DNA from: a virus
Direction: 5' to 3' (one strand)
Virus record (IMG/VR): IMGVR_UViG_3300032334_000133
Coordinates: 1 to 33,844 of that record
DNA length: 33,844 nucleotides
Shown here: in pieces, positions 21,695 through 29,986 of the stretch
Layout: each line of letters starts with the position of its first letter
How positions within the stretch are numbered: position 1 is the first letter of the stretch
Translations under genes and position numbers: made by a program
The notes under the pieces: generated by a model
What the model saw: the letters and a program-made list of their open reading frames with translations, nothing else
Databases searched by the model: none
Told to the model about the DNA's origin: nothing

Positions 21695-22032
21695 TATCGT
21701 TCCCTGTGGGGGTTAGTAAATCTAGCGTCATCACGAAGTCTGCTAAGAATCTTGTTCGCTTCGGAATGCGTCATGTTTGACAGTTGCTGCCTTAAGACTT
21801 CCCTGCGGTTATCTTTAACCGGCGCAACTTTCGTTTCCATCTTTTCGTTGCCGACTTCGATGCAGCCATGCGCTTGCAGGTGTTCCCTGTGGCGGCTGCG
21901 GCTCGTAATCATCGAGCCGTCAACCATTGACTGATACGGCTGAATGTCGGGCATGATGTGATGCACAGCAGTCGGTTGATACTCGCCAACCTCGATTGCC
22001 TCACCGTCTACATAAATCCAACGTTTTCTCAT
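21694..22032 (-). CDS. Conserved small phage protein of the head module
   Basis: 112 residues. It starts MRKRWIYVDGEAIEVGEY and has MPDIQPYQSMVDGSMITSRS and RHREHLQAHGCIEVGNE, a combination well conserved in small proteins beside portal and scaffold genes in podoviruses. It lacks cysteine pairs or membrane segments. Function unknown. It overlaps the scaffold gene by one base and its upstream neighbour by four. Confidence 0.75.
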   Translation of the reverse strand: MRKRWIYVDGEAIEVGEYQPTAVHHIMPDIQPYQSMVDGSMITSRSRHREHLQAHGCIEVGNEKMETKVAPVKDNRREVLRQQLSNMTHSEANKILSRLRDDARFTNPHRER

Positions 22033-22376
22033 AGAAGTAACAGAATTTCCTCGTCGTCAATTTCTACGTGCTGATGCCATATCTGTTCAGCATTCTTAAG
22101 ATCAGCGATCAATTTATCAAAATTAAGATTACTTGTCAAAATTTGTTGTTTGGTTATGTAATTCAACGGCTCGACAATTTCGGGGATATCCTCTTTGCCT
22201 TCAACAATTCTTTCATACAAGGCAAGCACTTCACGACGACGCTCCTCCCGTACCGCTTTTTCCCTTGCAAAGCGATCTTTCAGTTTGTCGCCGTCATGGG
22301 TATCAAGGTCAATCAGCGTGGGAACGTAATCCCACGTTGCCTGATCCCATGTGCCGGTGTCCCATCCCCCGTTCAT
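22029..22376 (-). CDS. Hypothetical head-module protein
   Basis: 115 residues. A Trp-rich N-terminus (GGWDTGTWDQATWDYV) is followed by a charged helical region (KDRFAREKAVREERRREVL) and an acidic leucine-rich end (EIDDEEILLLL). It overlaps the portal gene and the next gene by four bases each. No known domain is apparent. A structural or assembly role is suggested only by its place. Confidence 0.72.
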   Translation of the reverse strand: MNGGWDTGTWDQATWDYVPTLIDLDTHDGDKLKDRFAREKAVREERRREVLALYERIVEGKEDIPEIVEPLNYITKQQILTSNLNFDKLIADLKNAEQIWHQHVEIDDEEILLLL

Positions 22377-24685
22377 GTAACGATTTCAACCCCGACAGCT
22401 TTGCCGTCCGGCCCACGGATGATGCGTTTAGGCGCAGCCATGACATTCATTAGGTTGTCGATCTTGCCCGCAGTCTGATCGTGCAGCATCGCCATATCCT
22501 GCTGTAGCCTCTCGACGTTTTGCAGCGCCATTTGCACGCCATTGCCTAGCTCAGCGGTCATGCGCTCAGCAGAGGCAGTTGCAGCCTCAACCAGCGGAAT
22601 ATCCACGCCAGGATTCGCCCCAATCCTTGCCACGGTAACTTTTGTTGCTGCATCAAGCTCAGTTTTCCACCGGTTGTATTGTTCTTCCATCTCACTTTTC
22701 TGACGGTCAAACTCCAGTTTCTGCGCGTCCATCTGCGCCCGCATCTGCTCGACTTCAACTTCGCGCTGCGTCTTAGCCTGCTCAAGCTGCAACTTTGCTT
22801 GATCCATTTGCATCTGCGCTTGCAACTTTGCTTGCTCAATCTGCATCTGAGCTTGCATCTTGGCCTGTTCAAGCTGCCCGTCTGCTTGCATCTTGCCTTG
22901 CGCCATCTGCTGTTCTGCTTGCATTTTGAGCATCTCAGGGTCAGGCTGCGGCTCGACCGGGGGCTTGTTAACCAGTTTGTTGATTGACTGATCAATAGCG
23001 CCCTCAATCTGCCTTGCACCCTTAAATGCACCGACTCCAAACTTGAGCAGCTCGCCAATCATCGGGATCATTTCCGGCGCTTGCTGACCTAACGGCAATG
23101 CTTCGCGCAAGAACGAGCCAAACGCTTGCAAGAACTCGCCGCGCTCTTGCTTCATTTTCTGCTCGTCAAGCTGAACGAGAGAGTCAGCAGCCACTTCGAT
23201 GCGGAAATTACGCAACGGCTTGTCTTTTAGCAATGCGAGTGCTTGGGGGATCAACTGCTGATCCTCGGGTTGCATCTGATTCGCCGCTGCAAACATGAGA
23301 ATGGTTTGCGGTTGGAACTTGGTGCAGATAACTTGCGCTTTCAGTCTGAGCAAGCCCGTCGCAAACAGCGCCACATCCTCCTGCATCGAGCGCAGACGGA
23401 TCGAGGCGTATTGCCCTTTAATTTGCTGTGCTGTAGCCGTCTCGGACGCAAAAGACGATCCACGGATAATGTCCGAAAGACCTGTGATCTCATAGATTTG
23501 ATTCTTGATCTCAGTCCGCGCCTGATAGCATTGAATCAGCGTCTGGGCAATCATGTCGATGGGCAAGAAGTCAATCGCGCCCTTCAAGCCGCCCTTCTCA
23601 CCGAACGCCATCCAGGTATCGACTGGCAACAGCGCGTTGTTCTCGCCCTCGGTCATCAGTCGCTGCAAAGCGGGCTGAGAAGCGTCATAAACGCCCCTGA
23701 CGCGCAAAGCCTTGACCAAACCATCTATGCGGTCGCTGAGAATATCAAGCTCGTTAGCCTGATCCTGATACAGCACAAAGTCAGCCACCGGAACAAGGGT
23801 GTCGCTCGTCATGGTGGCATAGAGCGGTGGCGGGCAGGGGAAGAATCCCTCTAGTTCTAGCGGATCGTCGCGCTCGTCAATGATGTTAGGCATTGACTTG
23901 CTGAACCAATAAACCTTGCCCGTTTCCTTGTCCCAATACTCACAAATCTTTGCGCGGGTGTGTTCTTTCGTGCTTTGACCGTATTGCTTGAGGGTGTCCG
24001 GGCCTGCATCAAAAGGAATCTTGTTGCCCACTTCTTCGCCGAAACGCTCAACCAATGCCTCGCGGGTCATGTATACCCAGCGCCAAACAGCCGTTACTTC
24101 CTCCCATGTACGCGCTACTGCATGGCCAAAGTCTTTCCAGTGCACATAGTCAATCGGAGCGCATTCGTACTCGATCTCCTCCATTGGCTCTTCACCTGCA
24201 AGAGCGTCATCGTGTGCACCGGGTTCAGGTTCGTCTATGTCCTCGGTCACTTCCAGGCCATCTTCGGGCATATCAACAGCGTTGACGTGCGGCTCATAGC
24301 GCACCCAGGCAGTCCCACGCCCGCCAAGAAAACGATCCTCAACTGCGTGTTTCATGGTTGCGCGGAAATCAGGGTAATGCTCAATCTCAAAATCTAGCGC
24401 CCGCTCTATCAGCAGGGAAGCCACCCGTCCAACTTGGTCATTGTCACCGAAGCGACGCGATACATCAGCTTTGGGCAGACGCGCATAAACAGCAGGGATC
24501 AACGTCTGAACGTTTGACCACAGGATGTTGAACTTAGCCGTTTCGTTCGTGTTTTGGCTGCGGTTGTCGTCCCGGTAACGCTTGATGATCTTCTGAGCGC
24601 GGGCTTCCCACTTCTTGAAATCACCGTCATACGCTGCGACGTTATGCAGCAGCTTCTGCAAGCCTGTGCTTTGTTCTTCGCTCAT
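22373..24685 (-). CDS. Portal protein (P22 type)
   Basis: 770 residues, close to the size of P22 gp1. N-terminal signatures are KWEARAQKIIKRYRDD, FNILWSNVQTLIPAVYARLP and VEDRFLGGRGTAWVRYEP. Mid-region features are DYVHWKDFGHAVARTWEEV and the ITGLSDIIRGSS loop. From about residue 575 a long Gln/Met/Ala-rich coiled coil with near repeats of QAKLQAQMQ runs for about 90 residues, as an extended C-terminal barrel helix. The ring of portal subunits is the DNA entry channel and the docking site for terminase and adaptor. Confidence 0.93.
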   Translation of the reverse strand: MSEEQSTGLQKLLHNVAAYDGDFKKWEARAQKIIKRYRDDNRSQNTNETAKFNILWSNVQTLIPAVYARLPKADVSRRFGDNDQVGRVASLLIERALDFEIEHYPDFRATMKHAVEDRFLGGRGTAWVRYEPHVNAVDMPEDGLEVTEDIDEPEPGAHDDALAGEEPMEEIEYECAPIDYVHWKDFGHAVARTWEEVTAVWRWVYMTREALVERFGEEVGNKIPFDAGPDTLKQYGQSTKEHTRAKICEYWDKETGKVYWFSKSMPNIIDERDDPLELEGFFPCPPPLYATMTSDTLVPVADFVLYQDQANELDILSDRIDGLVKALRVRGVYDASQPALQRLMTEGENNALLPVDTWMAFGEKGGLKGAIDFLPIDMIAQTLIQCYQARTEIKNQIYEITGLSDIIRGSSFASETATAQQIKGQYASIRLRSMQEDVALFATGLLRLKAQVICTKFQPQTILMFAAANQMQPEDQQLIPQALALLKDKPLRNFRIEVAADSLVQLDEQKMKQERGEFLQAFGSFLREALPLGQQAPEMIPMIGELLKFGVGAFKGARQIEGAIDQSINKLVNKPPVEPQPDPEMLKMQAEQQMAQGKMQADGQLEQAKMQAQMQIEQAKLQAQMQMDQAKLQLEQAKTQREVEVEQMRAQMDAQKLEFDRQKSEMEEQYNRWKTELDAATKVTVARIGANPGVDIPLVEAATASAERMTAELGNGVQMALQNVERLQQDMAMLHDQTAGKIDNLMNVMAAPKRIIRGPDGKAVGVEIVT

Positions 24686-24969
24686 TTATTTCGCTCCGAG
24701 ATAGCGCGAGCCTTGGCGCGGGCATCCTCTTTACTAGATGCGCCCCACGCTTTCAAAGCCAATGCCAATCGAGTTGGACTACCGTTCTTTTCCATTGGCC
24801 CGGGCATAGCACCCATTCGCGCAAGGAACGATGCTCGACGCGGATTGTCGCCTGACTTGACCGGAGGCTTCAATGTGCCGCCCGTCTCAGCTTTGTACGA
24901 AGCACGACCCTTGGCATTCAAACCACCTTGGGGATTCTTGCCTTCGCTACGTTGCCACGCTGCGCTCAT
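24682..24969 (-). CDS. DUF6321-like small basic protein
   Basis: 95 residues, strongly basic. The block WQRSEGKNPQGGLNAKGRAS, followed by ETGGTLKPP and RRASFLARMGAMPGPM, matches a small protein family often found between terminase and portal in environmental phages (DUF6321 as far as I recall). A nucleic-acid-binding or head role is possible. Coupled by four-base overlaps to the portal gene and to the small gene before it. Confidence 0.78.
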   Translation of the reverse strand: MSAAWQRSEGKNPQGGLNAKGRASYKAETGGTLKPPVKSGDNPRRASFLARMGAMPGPMEKNGSPTRLALALKAWGASSKEDARAKARAISERNK

Positions 24970-25121
24970 TTGTTTTCCGGTTTCACAGTTTTAGCCGACT
25001 CACGAAATGCTTTAGCAGTCGGTGCGCCGGGGTTGCCAGGCTTACGCATACGCTCGCCCGAACCGGCTTTGATCCGTTCTTGCTTCGCTAGGATATTGGC
25101 GTACAGCCCGGCTTTGTTCAT
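24966..25121 (-). CDS. Small basic protein (51 aa)
   Basis: 51 residues starting MNKAGLYANILAKQERIKAG, then SGERMRKPGNPGAPTAKAF. Start and stop both overlap their neighbours as ATGA, filling exactly the gap between the 105-residue gene and the DUF6321-like gene. Basic, lysine-rich short proteins of this style accompany DUF6321-type genes in other phages. Function unknown. Confidence 0.8.
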   Translation of the reverse strand: MNKAGLYANILAKQERIKAGSGERMRKPGNPGAPTAKAFRESAKTVKPENK

Positions 25122-25435
25122 GATGCTGAGAAAATGCCAATAGCCAACACTTCAACACCCGCGCCGGTCGTGATTTTCCACGCTCCATTGCGAGATACCG
25201 CATTGATTTCGATATCGTAACTGTTGATTCCTGTACCTGCGCTTGCAGGCAGAATGGTGTGCGTAAAACCTGATCCATCAAGAATGACAACGTTGCCGGT
25301 TAATGCGGTAGTGACCGTGCAGACCAAGCGATGCAAATAATCGCCCGTTGCCCCATTTGTACCCAAAACTTGCGCCGTCTGACTTGCCGCGACGTGTTCG
25401 TATTGATACCTGTACGGATAATTAACGCCACTCAT
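25118..25435 (-). CDS. Small beta-rich head-module protein
   Basis: 105 residues, starting MSGVNYPYRYQYEHVAASQT, with strands LHRLVCTVTTALTGNVVILD and NGAWKITTGAGVEVLAIGIF. It looks like a small beta-sandwich of the type seen in head decoration or head-fibre proteins. It lies directly after the large terminase. No named family is certain. Confidence 0.72.
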   Translation of the reverse strand: MSGVNYPYRYQYEHVAASQTAQVLGTNGATGDYLHRLVCTVTTALTGNVVILDGSGFTHTILPASAGTGINSYDIEINAVSRNGAWKITTGAGVEVLAIGIFSAS

Positions 25436-26763
25436 ATTCGTGCTCCTTTAGGTTTAGCAGTTGCCCACATATCGTTGAGGGTAACTGTGTTTTGCGGGCC
25501 TACCATCAAAGGCTTCTCTCTATCCGGCGCTTTGAATACCGGTTCATTCTTCCAGCTTATCGCCATCATACGAAATGCGTCGGCAGGGTGGCTAGTCCAA
25601 TCGTGCCTCGGGGTCTGCCTGAATGCCTTTTTGTCCTCGTCATATTCACGTTGGTATTGCTTTAACGCCTCGATGCCCTCGTAACACTTGTTGTCGAACC
25701 ACGTCGTGGGGATCATCTTCCTTACCGCTTGGATGCCGTCTTGTACCGAGAGATCAGGAACGATGCTAAGTGTCCCAAGCCCCAGGTGCTGTGCAAGCTG
25801 CTCGATAATGCTCTTTCCTCCGCTTGCAAGGGTCTTAGCCTTTGCGTCGTGCGGTAGGTAGTGCTTGCCGTAGCGGTAGCCTCGGTCGGTAATGACTTGG
25901 GCAAGTTCCTCGATGTTCGCGCCCGATACCGAGTAAAAGTCGATAACATGGATTTCTCCCCGAACGACCTGATACCACCAAATAGCGGTGTCATCCCGAT
26001 AGCCTAAGTCCCAGGCTGTGTGAACAGGCACAACGGGATCGACAGCGATGTTCGTAAAGCGTCCTTGCTCTTCGGCTTCCCTGAGTTCTGTGCCATAAAA
26101 AGAACCGAGAATTGAGGCTTCGAACGAAGTCTCCATCTCTTGCAGATACTGATCCTCGGTTAATTGCGCCCTAGCTGCTTTTAGTTCAGAGGGAGGTAGC
26201 AGCCCCGACGAAGAGGCGGGCAGGCGCAGCAAGAACCATTCATCAGGGTTTTGCCTTGCTGTCTCGTAGATGTTCCAAAACTGATTCTTTCCTTTAGGCG
26301 TGCCACCAAACACACACCATCCCTGCTTGTCAGCGAGGGCGGGTCTTATGACGTTGCCCCATACGCTAGGCTTGAAGTCGCCATACTCGTCCAGGTATAT
26401 CCCATCGAAGCCCAAGCCCCGCATCGCATCGGCATTATCAGCACCAAATAGCCTGATCTTCGCCGCGTTCATCAGGGTAACTGTCAGTTCGGCCTCGTTG
26501 CTGTCCAAGATGATCGGTTGAGCAAAGTTCTTCAGGTAATCCCAAACGACTGACTTAGCCTGGCTGCGGTACGGTGCGACATAGCCAAACAAAGGGAAAG
26601 CTGTCTTACAAGTAGCCGCTGCCCTGATTACGTCATTGATAGCCGCTACGGTCTTACCTGCCCGCCGGTGCGCTACGAGACAGCCCCACCGCTGCGTCCT
26701 TGCATGGAAGGGTAGGAATGCCGGTCGAGGCGCGTAGGGGAGGATTATTTCGGATCGGCCCAT
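25432..26763 (-). CDS. Terminase large subunit
   Basis: 443 residues. Walker A is AHRRAGKT (31-38), Walker B is GIYLDEYGDF with Asp125 and Glu126, and the coupling motif is VFGGTPKGKN (151-160). The RNase H-like nuclease begins with AWDLGYRDDTAIWW (Asp252) and ends with HDWTSHPADAFRMM (388-400), which supplies the late Asp residues. The length is typical. The ATPase pumps DNA through the portal and the nuclease cuts concatemers. It overlaps the small subunit candidate by 19 bases. Confidence 0.96.
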   Translation of the reverse strand: MGRSEIILPYAPRPAFLPFHARTQRWGCLVAHRRAGKTVAAINDVIRAAATCKTAFPLFGYVAPYRSQAKSVVWDYLKNFAQPIILDSNEAELTVTLMNAAKIRLFGADNADAMRGLGFDGIYLDEYGDFKPSVWGNVIRPALADKQGWCVFGGTPKGKNQFWNIYETARQNPDEWFLLRLPASSSGLLPPSELKAARAQLTEDQYLQEMETSFEASILGSFYGTELREAEEQGRFTNIAVDPVVPVHTAWDLGYRDDTAIWWYQVVRGEIHVIDFYSVSGANIEELAQVITDRGYRYGKHYLPHDAKAKTLASGGKSIIEQLAQHLGLGTLSIVPDLSVQDGIQAVRKMIPTTWFDNKCYEGIEALKQYQREYDEDKKAFRQTPRHDWTSHPADAFRMMAISWKNEPVFKAPDREKPLMVGPQNTVTLNDMWATAKPKGARI

Positions 26764-26984
26764 CGGATCACCATTTCCTGCGGCCCGCCCTCATTACCTA
26801 CGTTCTCAGTCCTAGCCAAGTCAGGGACAACCTTTTTCAGCAAGATATCCGCTGCTTTGACCTGCGTACCTGATAGCTCAATCTCGCCCTCAACGTGCTT
26901 CAAGAGGCGATTCATGATCTGACTGGCTTGAATCTTCTCTCGCCATGAGTCAGATAAAGTTATCTTTCTTTTCCTAGCAGCCAT
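26745..26984 (-). CDS. Probable terminase small subunit
   Basis: 79 residues. A basic N-terminus (MAARKRKITLSDSWREKI) and helices IMNRLLKHVEGEIELSGTQV and KAADILLKKVVPDLAR form the compact helical pattern of a DNA-recognising small terminase. The end has a GNEGGPQEMVIRW stretch that may contact the large subunit. It is directly upstream of and overlaps the large subunit gene. It is shorter than P22 gp3, so the assignment rests mostly on position. Confidence 0.65.
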   Translation of the reverse strand: MAARKRKITLSDSWREKIQASQIMNRLLKHVEGEIELSGTQVKAADILLKKVVPDLARTENVGNEGGPQEMVIRWADPK

Positions 26985-27010
26985 GTCGTTGATTTGTAAC
27001 AGATATTCTT

Positions 27011-27029
27011 AACATACTTAATTTATGTT
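27011..27029. promoter_or_regulatory. Operator-like dyad before the packaging genes
   Basis: Perfect inverted repeat AACATA - seven bases - TATGTT, followed by further TTAAG motifs. It lies between the DUF5856-like gene and the small terminase and overlaps a weak promoter. A possible binding site for the Cro-like regulator or a host factor. Confidence 0.4.
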
Positions 27030-27048
27030 ATTACTTAAGAAAGCGCAA
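27020..27048 (-). promoter_or_regulatory. Weak promoter candidate for the packaging and head operon
   Basis: On the minus strand TTGCGC (27048-27043), 17 bases, then TAAATT (27025-27020). Both boxes are imperfect. The position, 36 bases before the small terminase start in an AT-rich gap, fits a late promoter. Confidence 0.35.
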
Positions 27049-27399
27049 TTTGTAGAGGGTCGAGTCGATCTGATCCGCGATGCCGTCGACCAGGTTGTTC
27101 AGCTCGCTATCCTGTGGCAAATCCTTGCGAATGTCGTTTACAAACTCTTTGATCTGCGTCAGGTACTTCACCGGGTCGGTGGCCAGGTGGAAGTCCTTGG
27201 GGTAGCCAGTAATGATGTCATACGCCCCTTGGTATGCTTCTGCCCACTTGTCTGCAAGCTCGACTATTGCGTCGTAATACTCGCCAAGCGCCATGTGCTG
27301 TGCGAATGACTTGGTTTGTAGGTGCATGAAGTGCGTGACGGTTGCCGAGTGAAAAAGAACACTAACAAACGCTGCCGCTGATTCGTTGTACTTTGCCAT
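27031..27399 (-). CDS. DUF5856-like helical (ferritin-like) protein
   Basis: 122 residues. The block SVLFHSATVTHFMHLQTKSF followed by HMALGEYYDAIVELAD and WAEAYQGAYDIITGY is the mark of a phage family I know as DUF5856. Its helices with regularly placed His, Glu and Asp recall Dps/ferritin-like four-helix bundles. Whether it binds metal cannot be told from this. AAGGG precedes the ATG and a strong promoter lies just upstream. Role in phage growth unknown. Confidence 0.8.
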   Translation of the reverse strand: MAKYNESAAAFVSVLFHSATVTHFMHLQTKSFAQHMALGEYYDAIVELADKWAEAYQGAYDIITGYPKDFHLATDPVKYLTQIKEFVNDIRKDLPQDSELNNLVDGIADQIDSTLYKLRFLK

Positions 27400-27426
27400 T
27401 TTTCACCCTTTTTCAGCAATTTCACT

Positions 27427-27455
27427 ATGATATTCTGAATTTATCAGGCAGTCAA
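27427..27455 (-). promoter_or_regulatory. Sigma70-type promoter, leftward
   Basis: On the minus strand TTGACT (27455-27450), exactly 17 bases, TATCAT (27432-27427): five of six matches in each box. It overlaps the end of the nuclease gene and would start transcripts about 20 bases before the DUF5856-like start, feeding the packaging and head genes. Confidence 0.7.
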
Positions 27456-27748
27456 GCACGCAATTTCACCATCTGAGCAATCATGATTTCGACCGTATCC
27501 TTGACTCCTTGCTTGTCTCGGACGATTGCTCTGCACCCCGTCCATTGGAGCGCAAACTTTTGTTGATCCTCCGTTTCCTTGCCTTTCTCCCCTTTGACCT
27601 CGACAAACCAAGTAACGCCCCCAAACGCAACGAGAAGGTCAGGCACGCCTCTACCCATAGGTGCAAGCGATAGCACAGAACATCCACGCATCTTGAACTC
27701 AGTAACGATTTCCACATGATTTGCATCGACCTTTGCAGCGCGTCTCAT
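27452..27748 (-). CDS. VRR-NUC-type nuclease
   Basis: 98 residues with the PD-(D/E)XK pattern of VRR-NUC domains: RGVPDLLVAFGGVTWFVEVK, where Asp of PD and Glu-x-Lys are the catalytic positions, then QQKFALQW and CRAIVRDKQGV at the end. Stand-alone VRR-NUC proteins resolve or trim branched DNA, and here one sits among NinB, Ref-like and replication genes. Coupled by ATGA to the upstream gene. Confidence 0.9.
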   Translation of the reverse strand: MRRAAKVDANHVEIVTEFKMRGCSVLSLAPMGRGVPDLLVAFGGVTWFVEVKGEKGKETEDQQKFALQWTGCRAIVRDKQGVKDTVEIMIAQMVKLRA

Positions 27749-28290
27749 AAACCCTCAACAAAAATTGCTTTTGTGGGCGTTTTCCAGTTCTTGTCCGGCG
27801 CAGGCGCTATCCAAGACGGGTCGAGCCATACGAGCCGGTTGTTAGGGTAAGCAATCAACTGCCCGGTTTGCAAGGCGATAATGTGGTGATTCTTGTGCTG
27901 ATCCGGCGTTTCTGACCACCCCGTTCTCATCCAATCAAGGGTGAAAAGGTAATTCCCCGTTCGGATTACCCCATCTCTGCCGAGCGCCGTGACTTTGTGG
28001 TTTTTCAGGAATGAGAATTGATGCACCGCAAATTCATAGCCGTAGCTATCCCACCACACAAGTTGCTCAATCGGTAACTGTTCGCAAGGCTGTAAACAAA
28101 TCTTGTTTATTGGCACTCGTGCCCATTGCGCCCCTGATTCCAACATCACCTGAAACATGGGAACTCGCGCAGGTTCTGCCCGCACCCCGAAAATTACCGC
28201 TTTAACGAACTCCCCGTGACCTTCCTTCTCATCGTACAAAAATTCTTTCCGTACCAAGCATTGAATTGTCGGGCAGTCGTCAATTAACAT
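27745..28290 (-). CDS. Conserved phage protein of unknown function
   Basis: 181 residues from MLIDDCPTIQCLVRKEFLYD. The start at 28290 overlaps the previous gene by 11 bases; the longer ORF to 28446 begins with Arg-rich out-of-frame sequence. Later segments include GEFVKAVIFGVRAEPARVPM and HHIIALQTGQLIAYPNNRLV with WLDPSWIAP. It looks like a beta-rich globular domain with many tryptophans. Part of the replication/recombination block; not recognised. Confidence 0.72.
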   Translation of the reverse strand: MLIDDCPTIQCLVRKEFLYDEKEGHGEFVKAVIFGVRAEPARVPMFQVMLESGAQWARVPINKICLQPCEQLPIEQLVWWDSYGYEFAVHQFSFLKNHKVTALGRDGVIRTGNYLFTLDWMRTGWSETPDQHKNHHIIALQTGQLIAYPNNRLVWLDPSWIAPAPDKNWKTPTKAIFVEGL

Positions 28291-28516
28291 TGGCAGCTTT
28301 CTGAATGGCTTTAGCGGTTTCAATCTCGGCAATGACTTCCGGCCCAGTCTCAATCGTGATCCGCATATCCTGCACCAACAATTCCATGCAAATGCCCTCT
28401 GAAAGTTCTGTTTCCGTGTAATTGCTTTTTGCCTGCCCAAACTCAAGGAAAACTGTGCAGATTTTATGCAACGCTTTCAACGCTTGAACTTCGCTTACTT
28501 TTGTGAACTGGCACAT
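28280..28516 (-). CDS. Hypothetical small protein
   Basis: 78 residues, MCQFTKVSEVQALKALHKIC and an acidic middle (YTETELSEG), then a C-terminal helix VIAEIETAKAIQKAANVN. Mostly helical and acidic. It overlaps the Ref-like gene by 22 bases and the next gene by 11. No domain recognised. Confidence 0.65.
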   Translation of the reverse strand: MCQFTKVSEVQALKALHKICTVFLEFGQAKSNYTETELSEGICMELLVQDMRITIETGPEVIAEIETAKAIQKAANVN

Positions 28517-28788
28517 AGTTCCTCCGTCTGTTGTAACAACTGTTGCTCTGTTCCGTATCGCTGCTCAAAGGCTTTTCGCCACGGGTGTCGACTCACATAC
28601 TCAGGACTGTTGCGACCGCTGCGATGATGGGTAGGACACAGACATATCACAAACATTTCACCCTTGCGACGACTGCCACTCAGAACGTGGTGAATATCCC
28701 CGTCGGATCGGGTTTCATGGAACAGCCTGCAAACAATGCAGCCCAAATCCCTCACCTTGGCGTGCCACTCTTGCTCAAGTTTTGTCAA
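28495..28788 (-). CDS. Ref-like RecA-dependent HNH nuclease
   Basis: 97 residues from a TTG start at 28788 with GGGG six bases upstream; later methionines would lose the zinc site. It has CIVCRLFHETRSD, IHHVLSGSRRKGEM and CLCPTHHRSG, then a basic helical C-terminus. This is the compact HNH layout of the P1 Ref (recombination enhancement) family, which cuts DNA where RecA has formed a filament. Together with ERF, exonuclease and NinB it completes a lambdoid recombination set. Confidence 0.85.
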   Translation of the reverse strand: MTKLEQEWHAKVRDLGCIVCRLFHETRSDGDIHHVLSGSRRKGEMFVICLCPTHHRSGRNSPEYVSRHPWRKAFEQRYGTEQQLLQQTEELCASSQK

Positions 28789-29074
28789 CGTCTACCCCTA
28801 ACGCAACCGAAGCATGATTCAGCCAGTCTAGCCACTCGCTAAACTTTTCTCGTTCGTATTCGCTGGTTCGTCTGCCTAACATCACAATGCCCCCATAAAG
28901 CCCCGGAGCAAGCCTAGGAGCGACTTCGCCCTCGTAAGTAGCTGTGAGTATGTCCTTCCAGTCGTTTTCGTGCAGGAACGTCTTTTGACCGTTTATCAGC
29001 CATTCCTTCTGTTTTGCCCATGCACCAAGGATTCGCCATTGAGCTGCGTTTTGCTCAATCGTGCGTTTAGCCAC
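28775..29074 (-). CDS. NinB-like recombination protein
   Basis: 99 residues if started at the GTG at 29074 (MAKRTIEQNAAQWRILGAWA), which overlaps the previous stop by eight bases; a TTG at 29101 is an alternative. The regions DWKDILTATYEGEVAPRLAP and GGIVMLGRRTSEYEREKFSE followed by WLDWLNH are typical of NinB (lambda Orf), which helps load recombination proteins onto SSB-coated DNA in place of host RecFOR. It is followed directly by the Ref-like gene. Confidence 0.88.
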   Translation of the reverse strand: MAKRTIEQNAAQWRILGAWAKQKEWLINGQKTFLHENDWKDILTATYEGEVAPRLAPGLYGGIVMLGRRTSEYEREKFSEWLDWLNHASVALGVDVDKT

Positions 29075-29693
29075 CGTTCTTTTCCCGCAGCTTGGCTTCA
29101 ACGTCTTCCATCAATTGATGTGACTCAGGTTTCGCCAAGCACTCGCAAGGATCAGCACTCACCAAACAATCGTTCTTATCCTCATCCGTCAGCCCAACCC
29201 ACTCGCGCTGTGGTGGTGGGGTGGTGTAGAGAGGTTCAGAATCAAAATCAAGATCACACCAAGATTCAGCCTCAGATTTTGTGTCCCAAAAACCAAATTT
29301 ATCTTTGTCGTTCCAAGATCGCCACGCCACCGGCTCTTGCTCCGGCTTGGGCTGTGGTGCATTTTTGTTTTTACCGTCATGAAATCCGCTCATGTAGGCA
29401 ATAGTCAAATCATCAGGCTCTTGATCCGGCTTGGGATGTGACGATGCGGTTTCTACAGCAACAACTTTGTATATAAATTTTTCGGGCCATTTACTATTTT
29501 GTGCGGTAGCCGCTAACAATGTTTCTTTCAACGCTTGTTCAGCTTCTTCATAGCTTTCAAACAAAGTTGCTCTGCCGCGCCGCAGTAACATTTCTGAGTC
29601 TGTCTCATTCGGATAACCGTAAGACATTGCTTCCGAAGTCTTGTCCTGCGTTGCCTTTGCTTCAATCAGAATGATGTAGCCGACGGTTTTCAT
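29067..29693 (-). CDS. Conserved phage hypothetical with repeated low-complexity linkers
   Basis: 208 residues from MKTVGYIILIEAK at 29693, where the ATG overlaps the previous stop. The N-terminal 80 residues form a small alpha/beta unit with ATLFESYEEAEQALKETLL. Two Pro/Gln/Glu linkers (PKPDQEPDD, PKPEQEP) separate it from a segment PVAWRSWNDKDKFGFWDTKS ending in PLYTTPPPQREWVGLTDED. This last motif is widespread in phage proteins without known activity. It may be a modular scaffold; function unknown. Confidence 0.72.
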   Translation of the reverse strand: MKTVGYIILIEAKATQDKTSEAMSYGYPNETDSEMLLRRGRATLFESYEEAEQALKETLLAATAQNSKWPEKFIYKVVAVETASSHPKPDQEPDDLTIAYMSGFHDGKNKNAPQPKPEQEPVAWRSWNDKDKFGFWDTKSEAESWCDLDFDSEPLYTTPPPQREWVGLTDEDKNDCLVSADPCECLAKPESHQLMEDVEAKLREKNGG

Positions 29694-29986
29694 TTCCGCA
29701 CCCATACGCGGCACATACGACCGCTCGCGCCTTTCTTTTTGCCATCGGTGTAAGCCAAGTTCAGCCGCTCCAGTTCGCTCATGCGCCTAGCGACTGCGTT
29801 GTGGTCTAAGTCTGTGCGGGCGGCTATGTCGTAGATCGTGCCAGGTTGCTCTAATGCTTGCAGGATTATGCCGTGATGCTTAGTGGCTAGGTCTGCTGCC
29901 TGATCCGCTGCTGCATGACTGGTATCAGGATCGGTGTTACGCACACGGGGAAAGTGCAAGTTGGGAAACCATTTATCTAGCATCAT
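29690..29986 (-). CDS. Winged-helix DNA-binding protein
   Basis: 98 residues from the ATG at 29986, which overlaps the previous stop as ATGA; an ATG at 29998 would add four residues. RNTDPDTSHAAADQAADLA is followed by a clear winged helix: ILQALEQPGTIYDIAARTDL, DHNAVARRMSELERLNLAYT, and a wing with KKGASGRMCRVW. Such proteins are common in phage replication blocks and may regulate transcription or take part in origin binding. Confidence 0.82.
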   Translation of the reverse strand: MMLDKWFPNLHFPRVRNTDPDTSHAAADQAADLATKHHGIILQALEQPGTIYDIAARTDLDHNAVARRMSELERLNLAYTDGKKKGASGRMCRVWVRK

